DNA from: UBA12158 sp035562735
GTDB lineage: Bacteria > Patescibacteriota > Microgenomatia > UBA12405
DNA length: 28,454 bases
NCBI GenBank assembly: GCA_035562735.1
Contig: DATMWB010000037.1
Coordinates: forward strand, 1 to 28,454
Direction: 5' to 3'
A program made the translations under genes and the position numbers. Positions within the stretch are counted from its first letter, which is position 1. Every line of letters starts with the position of its first letter. Positions 23,078 to 28,454 of the stretch are shown piece after piece. Under the pieces are notes generated by a model. The model saw nothing but the letters and a program-made list of their open reading frames with translations, did no database searches and was not told the origin of the DNA.

Positions 23078-23788
23078 TTATTTCCCCATTCTTCTCTCTC
23101 TTTGTTGATATCGGTATATTATTTGTTGGAGTTTTGCTGGTGAAAAATCAGGAAAATATGTCTTTGTAAAAAACAATTCAGAATATACCGACTGCCAAGG
23201 TAAATATCCCGAGGTTCTTTGCTCTCCCCCTGTTCGGATAATTATGTCGGGATCTGGCATTCCAGAAGTATCAAGATAGTCAGAAAAACAGCTTTCATCA
23301 ATTTTATCAGGATGGATTTTTTCAGCAATTATCTTTCTTATCGCTCTAAGAATTTCATCTCTTCCACCATAATGTAGTGCAAAAGAAACATTAATTTTGT
23401 CATTTTTTTGAGATTCTTTCATCATCTCTTTAGTTTGAGTCGCGATGTCTCTTGGAAAACGATCAATATCTCCCAATATCTTTAACCTTGCCCCCTTTTT
23501 TATAAATCTTTGTGCCAAAGTTTTTAGACCTAGTCTAAACACATTGAATATTCCCGAGATTTCCTCCCGATCCCTCTTCCAATTTTCGGTTGAAAATGCC
23601 CAAAAAGTGATATATGGGATTCCCAATTTTCCACACTTATCAATCAAAGGTTCAATTATGTGCAGGGTAGCATGTTCATGTCCTTTTACCGGATTAAGTC
23701 CTCTTTTTTTGGCCCAACGTCTATTTCCATCCATAATAATGGCAATATGTTTCGGTAATTTATTCAAATCAATTTTATTTTTCACCAT
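23078..23788 (-). CDS. uppS: Isoprenyl transferase (undecaprenyl diphosphate synthase family)
   Basis: Makes the long polyprenyl diphosphate carrier for cell-wall synthesis. 236 residues with all five family blocks: HIAIIMDGNRRWAKKRG (catalytic Asp), GHEHAT, ITFWAFSTENWKR, NVSFALHYGGRDEI and PDIIIRTGGEQRTSGYLPWQ-SVYSELFF. The last block has RTGGEQRTSGY where most bacteria have RTSGE-R-SNF, a divergent IPP-binding segment. Predicted cytoplasmic, membrane-associated. ATG at 23788 is used, with GTG one codon later also possible. A TAAAAT lies 18 bases upstream. It lies downstream of the 16S terminator, so it is probably transcribed independently of the rRNA. Confidence 0.95.
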   Translation of the reverse strand: MVKNKIDLNKLPKHIAIIMDGNRRWAKKRGLNPVKGHEHATLHIIEPLIDKCGKLGIPYITFWAFSTENWKRDREEISGIFNVFRLGLKTLAQRFIKKGARLKILGDIDRFPRDIATQTKEMMKESQKNDKINVSFALHYGGRDEILRAIRKIIAEKIHPDKIDESCFSDYLDTSGMPDPDIIIRTGGEQRTSGYLPWQSVYSELFFTKTYFPDFSPAKLQQIIYRYQQRERRMGK

Positions 23789-23835
23789 ACTAATTAAGTC
23801 GTAATAATTTTAAAAAATATTTATCAAAAATTTTA

Positions 23836-23864
23836 TCACAAAAAATCCCCCTAAATGGGGGATT
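23836..23864 (-). terminator. Rho-independent terminator of the 16S unit
   Basis: On the minus strand AATCCCCC-atttA-GGGGGATT followed by TTTTTTG. It lies about 90 bases past the 16S 3' end and before uppS, closing a one-gene rRNA transcript. Confidence 0.85.
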
Positions 23865-23869
23865 AATTG

Positions 23870-23912
23870 AAATTCAGTCTTCATTTTTAGCCAAATTGTT
23901 AGTACCAGAAAG
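23870..23912 (-). other. Pre-16S processing stem, 3' arm
   Basis: Complementary to 25502-25544 across about 43 bases with a few mismatches; the inner 14 bases (TTAGTACCAGAAAG here) match perfectly. The two arms flank the 16S gene and would form the long helix that RNase III cuts to release pre-16S rRNA. Confidence 0.88.
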
Positions 23913-23952
23913 GTTTTGAGTAGATCCGATTATTCATCGGACCAAAAACCTC

Positions 23953-25447
23953 AAAGGAGGTGATCCATCCGCACCTTCCAGTACGGATACCTTGTTACGA
24001 CTTAACCCTCATCGCTGGATTTACCTTAGCCCCACATAAAGTAGAGTTTTGGGTACCCCCAACTTTGCTGATTTGACGGGCAGTGTGTGCAAGAGGCGAG
24101 AACGTATTCACCGCACGCTGCTGATGTGCGATTACTACCAATTCCGGGTTCATGCAGGCGAGTTTCAGCCTGCAATCCCAACTGAGGGCTAGTTTAGGGA
24201 TTAGCTCCACCTTGCGGTCTTGCAACCCTCTGTTATAGCCCATTGTAGGATGTGTGTAGCCCTGGATATAAGCATCATGATGACTTGACGTCGTCCCCTC
24301 CTTCCTCCTAACAAAATAATGCTAGGCAGTCTTCTGTGACACAATAACACAGAACGGGGGTTGCGCTCGTTACCTCACTTAAGAGAACAACTCACGTCAC
24401 GAGCTGACGACAGCCATGCAACAGCTGTGCACCACCCTCGAAGGACGCTTCCTTTCAGAAGCCTGCAGGTGCATTTCAAACCCAGGTAAGGTTCATCGCT
24501 TTGTATCGAATTGAACCACATGCTCCACTGGTTGTGCGCCTCCCCGCCAATTCGTTTGAGTTTCGGCCTTGCGGCTATACTCCCCAGGCGATCCGTTTAA
24601 CGCGTTTGCTAACATCCCCCCCAATAAAATTGAGAAGAACTAACGGACAATGTTTACGGCTAGGACTACTCAGGTCTCTAATCTGATTTGCTACCCTAGC
24701 TTTCGTCTCTGAACGTCAGTATGTACCTAGTTACCCGCCTTCGCGCTTGGTGTTCTTTTTAGTATCCACGGATTTAACCCCTACACTAAAAATTCCAGTA
24801 ACCCCGATACCACTCTAGTCTCCCAGTATCTTGCCCCTTTCCTCGATTAAGTCGAGGTCTTTGAAACAAGACTTAGAAAACCGTCTACAGACCCTTTACG
24901 CCCAATAAATCCGAGTAACGCTTGTAGCCTACGTATTACCGCGACTGCTGGCACGTAGTTAGTAGCTACTTATTCTAGTGGCCTTCATGGCCGCTAAAAA
25001 GGAGTTTACAACCCTAGGGTCTTCATCCTCCACGCGGTGTCGCTGCGTCAGACTTTCGTCCATTGCGCAAAATTCCTAACTGCTGCCACCCGTAGGTGTA
25101 TGGGCCGTGTCTCAGTCCCATTGTGCCGGACTCTCCGCTAAGAGCCGGTAACCGTCATCGCCTTGGTAAGCCGTTACCTTACCAACAAGCTGGTAGTAGA
25201 TAGGCCGTTTTCGTAGTGACTTGCGTCTTTCACCCGTAGGCATATGGGAAATTACCCCACCTTTCGGTGGGCTATGTCCCGCTTCGAAGTACGTTCCTAT
25301 CTTATACTCACCCGTTTGCCACTGAACTGGCGATCTTCACTAAAGAGAAGAGAACCTCCTTAGTGAAGACCACAAATCCCGTTCGACTTGCATGTCTTAG
25401 GCACACCGCCAGCGTTCACCCTGAGCCACGATCAAACTCTTAGTACA
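23953..25447 (-). rRNA. rrs: 16S ribosomal RNA
   Basis: About 1495 nt. The 5' part has AGAGTTTGATCGTGGCTCAG (25440-25421), the middle CAGCAGTCGCGGTAATACG, GACGTCATCATG lies in the 3' third, and the 3' end is GGATCACCTCCTTT (anti-Shine-Dalgarno, 23966-23953). Ends are placed by alignment to E. coli from memory, so allow a few bases. The length shows there is no large intron or insertion. Several normally invariant primer sites differ. No 23S, 5S or spacer tRNA follows; a terminator does. Short open frames within it are chance. Confidence 0.97.
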
Positions 25448-25501
25448 AATTCTGCAAAGCAGAATATTTTTTTGAAAATTATACCGAATATATCGGTGTC
25501 A

Positions 25502-25544
25502 CTTTCTGGTACTAACGAAATGGCTAAAAAATGAAGCTGAATTT
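25502..25544 (-). other. Pre-16S processing stem, 5' arm
   Basis: Partner of 23870-23912. The perfectly matched core is CTTTCTGGTACTAA on the plus strand (25502-25515); AGCC/GGCT and the CATTTTT and AAATTCAG blocks continue the pairing outward. Confidence 0.88.
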
Positions 25545-25571
25545 GTTAAAGAACAACGAACAAAAATAAGT

Positions 25572-25599
25572 CCCGATTAATCGGGGTAGAGGTATTATA
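25572..25599 (-). promoter_or_regulatory. 16S rRNA promoter and leader palindrome
   Basis: Minus-strand -10 TATAAT (25599-25594) in an A/T-rich tract predicts a start near 25587. The perfect palindrome CCCGATTAATCGGG (25572-25585) follows at once and would form a 5-bp hairpin at the very 5' end of the pre-rRNA. No convincing -35 is seen. The hairpin could also act as a weak terminator for recF, whose stop lies 47 bases upstream, but the following ACTTATTTTTG is a poor T-tract. Nothing else is recognised between recF and the 16S gene. Confidence 0.55.
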
Positions 25600-25631
25600 T
25601 ATAATTTTTTTGATTTGTGCAGTAGGTAAAT

Positions 25632-26690
25632 TTAAAGCGATATTACCAGTGATTTTGGTAAATAGTTTGTGATTTGATTTTCGGCAGATGAGAAAATTGT
25701 TTGGTATTTACGGCATATTTCAATAACTATTTGTCTATGATTTTCATCTAATTCTGAAAAAATATCATCTAAAAGCAAAATTGGCTCCTCATCATATTTT
25801 TCTTCAAGATAATTTATTTGTGCCAATCTCAAGGCTAAAACCGCCAATCTTTGTTGTCCTCTTGATCCCCAAAAAGCCAAATTTTTATCTTCAGTTTGAA
25901 AATCTTTATAATCTATTGAAAAATCGTCAAGATGCGGTCCACATTTGCTGTGTCCTGCCGCCAACTCAATGGGATATAGCTGTTCCAATTTTTCCAAGGA
26001 AATTGTTGAAGCCTGATATCTTATAAAAAATTTATTTATTTCCCTATCTGAGTGATTGATAAAAAATGAGTTTGCCGATTTTACCCAATCATATCTAAAC
26101 TTTTGGATTATTTCAGAGTTTTTCAATAACGATTGATCCCAATAAAATAATTCTGCTTTTTGAGCCTTACCGCTGGCAATAATATCGAGCAATTCATTTC
26201 GATGTTTAAGAGCTTTGTAGTACTGAGATAGAGCCGATGCATAGCGCCACTCCGTATTTGCAAACACTCCGTCCAAAAAATCACGTCTTCGTCCTGGAGA
26301 TCCAGTAATTAATCTCATGTCCTCTGGTTCAAAAACGACAATTTTTACTTTACCCCAATATTTAGCCCTAGTTTTAACTATTTTATCAATTAAAAACCTC
26401 CTTTTTAGACTACCAGTATCTTCTCTCCACAGCTGTACTTCTATCTCACTTTCACTATCTTTATTATTTACTTTAGCTCTAACACTACTCAGTTTTTCAC
26501 CCCATTTTATCAATTGACCGGAGCTTGACGACCTAAAACTTTTACCAGAAGATAGGAAATATATAGATTCAAGTAAATTAGTTTTTCCACTACCATTAGA
26601 TCCTAAAATTAAATTAGCATTTTTATCCAGTTCCAAAAGCTTTCTGTCGTATGACCTAAAATTTTGTACCAATATCTTACTGATATGCAT
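25632..26690 (-). CDS. recF: DNA replication and repair protein RecF
   Basis: SMC-like ATPase that helps load RecA at gapped DNA. 352 residues from the ATG at 26690: HISKILVQNFRSY start, Walker A GSNGSGKT (30-37), the ABC-type signature in WGSRGQQRLAVLALRLAQ and Walker B ILLLDDIFSELDENH near the C-terminus. The frame continues 10 codons upstream to 26720, but that region holds the -10 TATAAT (26705-26700), and MHISKILVQNFRSY is the normal RecF start, so 26690 is chosen (leader of about 3 nt). It is not next to dnaA, dnaN or gyrB here; instead it lies between tRNA-Tyr and 16S on the same strand. Confidence 0.95.
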   Translation of the reverse strand: MHISKILVQNFRSYDRKLLELDKNANLILGSNGSGKTNLLESIYFLSSGKSFRSSSSGQLIKWGEKLSSVRAKVNNKDSESEIEVQLWREDTGSLKRRFLIDKIVKTRAKYWGKVKIVVFEPEDMRLITGSPGRRRDFLDGVFANTEWRYASALSQYYKALKHRNELLDIIASGKAQKAELFYWDQSLLKNSEIIQKFRYDWVKSANSFFINHSDREINKFFIRYQASTISLEKLEQLYPIELAAGHSKCGPHLDDFSIDYKDFQTEDKNLAFWGSRGQQRLAVLALRLAQINYLEEKYDEEPILLLDDIFSELDENHRQIVIEICRKYQTIFSSAENQITNYLPKSLVISL

Positions 26691-26699
26691 CTTCCGCCT

Positions 26700-26705
26700 A
26701 TTATA
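26700..26705 (-). promoter_or_regulatory. -10 box of recF
   Basis: Perfect TATAAT, 9 bases before the recF ATG at 26690 and 27 bases after the 3' end of tRNA-Tyr. It implies that recF is transcribed separately from the tRNA and excludes the longer upstream frame. Confidence 0.6.
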
Positions 26706-26731
26706 GCCCAAAATTCCCAAAATTTCTTGTG

Positions 26732-26803
26732 TCCAACTGGTAGGAGTTGAACCTACTTAAAACGGTTTTACAGACCGCTGCCTTACCGTCCGGCACCAGT
26801 TGG
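26732..26803 (-). tRNA. tRNA-Tyr (GTA), archaeal-like, short variable loop
   Basis: 72 nt. Acceptor CCAACTG/CAGTTGG with A73 and no encoded CCA; D arm with GCC/GGC and a GG pair in the loop; anticodon stem GCGGT/ACCGT with loop CTGTAAA, so anticodon GTA; variable region of 5 nt (TTTAA); T arm GTAGG-TTCAACT-CCTAC. Bacterial tRNA-Tyr normally has a long variable arm and a G1-C72 pair; this one has C1-G72 and a class I variable loop, the archaeal pattern. Positions 8 and 14 read as G and G instead of the usual T8-A14, which is odd for any tRNA. Confidence 0.9.
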
Positions 26804-26812
26804 ATGTGAGTG

Positions 26813-26821
26813 ATTATAACA
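26813..26821 (-). promoter_or_regulatory. Extended -10 promoter of tRNA-Tyr
   Basis: Minus-strand TGT-TATAAT, with the hexamer at 26818-26813 and the TG just upstream. Predicted start near 26806, three bases before the mature tRNA 5' end, so RNase P would remove almost no leader. Confidence 0.65.
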
Positions 26822-26848
26822 AAATTATCAGGTAAAATAGAATAACTT

Positions 26849-27616
26849 ATGTCACTTCGTCTCATCTCTTGGAATCTTGCTGGAATGCGCGCTGCCATCA
26901 AAAAAGGTCTTTTTGATTTTATGAAAACTGATAATGCGGATATTTATTGTTTTCAGGAAGTAAAAGCTAGAGCCGATCAAGTTCCTTTAATTGAATGTCC
27001 AGAGGGTTTCCACAAATTTTGGAATCCAGCCGCTAAGGCTGGTTATTCTGGTGTCGCCACTTTTACCAAGATAGAACCAAAGGCAGTTATTATTGGTGAT
27101 AGGGATAACGATTGGGATGATGAGGGGCGGGTGATTATCACCAAATTTGATGAATTTACCTTACTCAATGTTTACTTTCCAAACGGTCAACGTGACCTAG
27201 GTCGCCTCGATTTTAAAATGAAATTTTATGATTATTTTTTGAAATATATCGACGATTTACGAGACAGGGGAGAGAAGGTAATTTTCTGTGGTGACGTCAA
27301 TACTGCTCATAGCGAAATTGATTTAGCGAGACCAAAAGAAAATATTAAAACTTCAGGTTTTTTACCAATAGAACGTGATTGGATGGATAAATTAGTTGCT
27401 CATAATTGGACTGATACATACCGTATCAAAAATAGAGACAAAGTGGAATACTCATGGTGGTCACAGCGCTCTGGCGCTCGTCCCCGAAACATCGGGTGGC
27501 GTATCGATTATTTTTTTGTCGATGTTGCCTTAAAGACAAAAATCAAAGACGCTTTTATTCTCCCAGAAATTTATGGCAGCGACCATTGTCCCGTCGGGCT
27601 TACTATAGACCTATGA
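26849..27616 (+). CDS. xth: Exodeoxyribonuclease III / AP endonuclease
   Basis: Cleaves DNA at abasic sites and removes 3' blocking groups. 255 residues, the normal length. Motifs: ISWNLAGMRAA (Asn), FQEVKA (catalytic Glu), NVYFPNGQ (Tyr), FCGDVNTAHSEIDLA (Asp and Asn), YSWWSQRSGARPRNIGWRIDYFFV split over two strands, and GSDHCPVGLTIDL (His). All active-site residues are present. Upstream TAAAAT (26833-26838) and TAGAAT (26838-26843) boxes give either a 4-nt leader or a leaderless mRNA. Followed after 11 bases by the 6PGL-like gene. Confidence 0.96.
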   Translation: MSLRLISWNLAGMRAAIKKGLFDFMKTDNADIYCFQEVKARADQVPLIECPEGFHKFWNPAAKAGYSGVATFTKIEPKAVIIGDRDNDWDDEGRVIITKFDEFTLLNVYFPNGQRDLGRLDFKMKFYDYFLKYIDDLRDRGEKVIFCGDVNTAHSEIDLARPKENIKTSGFLPIERDWMDKLVAHNWTDTYRIKNRDKVEYSWWSQRSGARPRNIGWRIDYFFVDVALKTKIKDAFILPEIYGSDHCPVGLTIDL

Positions 27617-27627
27617 TTAAATAAGCT

Positions 27628-28395
27628 ATGACCAAAAAAGAACTACCAAGTCTATTTTCCTTTCCCCAAAACCCCACCAAAGCCGAATCAGAAGCGGCCA
27701 AAAAGCTTTACTCTCTTCTTGATAAATACTTAAAAAGTAATCATCCAGTTTTGCTTTTACTATCCGGAGGTACTTGGATTCCTGCCTTAGACAAGGCGGA
27801 TATAAGCACTTTAATTGTCAATAAAAATCTCAATAAATTAACCATTACCACTCTCGATGAACGAGTCGGTACAGATTCCGAATCGAACTACGGCAAACTT
27901 TTTTCTTCCCAAAATATTGTTTCTTTAGTCAAATCTGGCGCCGACATTATCAAGACTAGTTCAGCAATTGGGGAACCTATTGACACCTTTTCTATTAGAA
28001 TTAACAAAGCCCTTAAAAATTACTTGTTTAACCATTCGGGAGCAATTCTTGTTGCTACTGCTGGTGTTGGTGGTTTAAGCAATGTTCCCGGTCATATCGC
28101 TGGTATCGAACCAATGGAAGATTCAGATGAATTTTCCAATAATTTTAAAAATCCAGAGGTACTATATTGCGGTTACACCGCTAAAAAACTCCAACCAGAG
28201 CCCCGTGCCACTGCCACTTTCCCTCTTTTAGATAAAGTTAACGATTTTATTCTTTTGATTTTAAATCCCGAGCAAAAAAGAAGTTCTCTTGAACTAATTT
28301 TGTCCGACAATCAGAAAAATTTAAATATTGCCCCCTGTACCTATTTTCACTCTCGTAAAAACACCTTTATTTATACTGATATTCCTATACAATAA
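27628..28395 (+). CDS. 6-phosphogluconolactonase / glucosamine-6-phosphate isomerase family protein
   Basis: 255 residues of the NagB/RpiA/SOL fold. LLLLSGGTWIPALDKA is the phosphate loop, TITTLDERVGTDSESNYGKLF is the DER...SNY block, and ATAGVGGLSNVPGHIAGIEP corresponds to the GxGxDGHxASLFP block, keeping the Gly-His but losing the Asp. The length fits 6-phosphogluconolactonase (Pgl), which hydrolyses the lactone in the oxidative pentose phosphate path, but the altered active-site loop leaves the substrate open. It is probably cotranscribed with xth. No Shine-Dalgarno is visible. The end overlaps the facing partial frame by 11 bases. Confidence 0.8.
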   Translation: MTKKELPSLFSFPQNPTKAESEAAKKLYSLLDKYLKSNHPVLLLLSGGTWIPALDKADISTLIVNKNLNKLTITTLDERVGTDSESNYGKLFSSQNIVSLVKSGADIIKTSSAIGEPIDTFSIRINKALKNYLFNHSGAILVATAGVGGLSNVPGHIAGIEPMEDSDEFSNNFKNPEVLYCGYTAKKLQPEPRATATFPLLDKVNDFILLILNPEQKRSSLELILSDNQKNLNIAPCTYFHSRKNTFIYTDIPIQ

Positions 28396-28454
28396 ATTTT
28401 TTTGTACCCTCTTTCTTTAACCACCTGTTGTGTTCTCGCCAGTTTTTATCATAA
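28385..28454 (-). CDS. C-terminus of an unidentified protein, cut by window edge
   Basis: The minus strand carries an open frame from the window edge to a TAG at 28387-28385, reading YDKNWREHNRWLKKEGTKKF and two more residues. Its charged, helix-like composition and the tight convergent overlap with the preceding gene are typical of this genome. Too short to identify. Confidence 0.4.
   Translation of the reverse strand, partial: YDKNWREHNRWLKKEGTKKFIV

Noticed and set aside
23813..23952. Possible tRNA or 5S gene just after the 16S
   Set aside because: The space is taken up by the processing arm and the terminator hairpin; no cloverleaf or 5S-like sequence is visible.
23995..24686. Open frames on both strands inside the 16S gene
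   Set aside because: They lie wholly within a confidently identified rRNA and have no protein-like composition.
26691..26720. Ten-codon N-terminal extension of RecF
   Set aside because: It contains the TATAAT -10 box at 26705-26700 and RecF proteins normally begin at MHISK-like sequence.
1944..27616. Possible UGA recoding to glycine as in some CPR lineages
   Set aside because: Several genes (sod, rnhA, SBP, xth, the 17321 gene) end at TGA at the expected family length, often overlapping the next start, so UGA is a stop.
1..28454. CRISPR arrays, insertion sequences, phage or plasmid genes
   Set aside because: No spaced direct repeats, transposase, integrase or terminal inverted repeats were seen apart from the rRNA processing stem.

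Overview
The window is AT-rich, densely packed bacterial DNA and looks like a genome fragment of a Candidate Phyla Radiation (Patescibacteria) organism, most likely a Microgenomates (OP11) relative. The grounds are a single, isolated 16S rRNA gene that diverges at universally conserved primer sites, a gene set typical of these genomes (coiled-coil SpoIID protein, VanW protein, tandem small two-helix VirB2-like proteins, CapA, PH-domain membrane protein), many short unrecognised membrane proteins, and two archaeal-looking parts of core metabolism (a tRNA-Tyr and a triosephosphate isomerase). UGA acts as a stop codon, so this is not a code-25 lineage. The taxon call is inference; the 16S gene would settle it.

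Layout. 1-2519: a capA-like gene open at the left edge and containing a REP-like palindrome, facing a minus-strand operon of superoxide dismutase, methyltransferase and a small membrane protein. 2567-5718: plus-strand run of an exported protein, a DUF362/ferredoxin protein and a 5'-nucleotidase-type phosphoesterase. 5727-8516: a small surface protein, map, a divergent folD and a short-chain dehydrogenase. 8591-11864: Nudix hydrolase, VanW protein, RNase HI and a ZIP metal transporter. 11905-16407: membrane-anchored solute-binding protein, archaeal-type tpiA, SPFH protein, comF and a polytopic membrane protein. 16454-16879: tmRNA (ssrA), facing smpB across a shared bidirectional terminator. 16908-20321: minus-strand cluster ending in smpB, with a propeller-like membrane protein, a 2-TM protein, a PH-domain protein and a peptidase C15-like protein. 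20384-23788: small membrane protein, SpoIID/coiled-coil protein, two VirB2-like proteins and uppS. 23838-26818: stand-alone 16S unit with processing stem and terminator, preceded by recF and tRNA-Tyr. 26849-28454: xth, a 6-phosphogluconolactonase-family gene and the tail of a minus-strand gene. No gene-free stretch exceeds 300 bases.

Themes. Ribosome rescue (ssrA and smpB), 16S and tRNA-Tyr, envelope remodelling (SpoIID, VanW, UppS, CapA), central carbon and C1 metabolism (TpiA, 6PGL-like, FolD), DNA repair (RecF, Xth) and DNA uptake (ComF). Two features of genome architecture recur: first genes of transcription units have a -10 hexamer about 5-7 nt before the start codon, which predicts leaderless mRNAs, and nearly every convergent gene pair abuts or overlaps at the stop codons with no room for a terminator.
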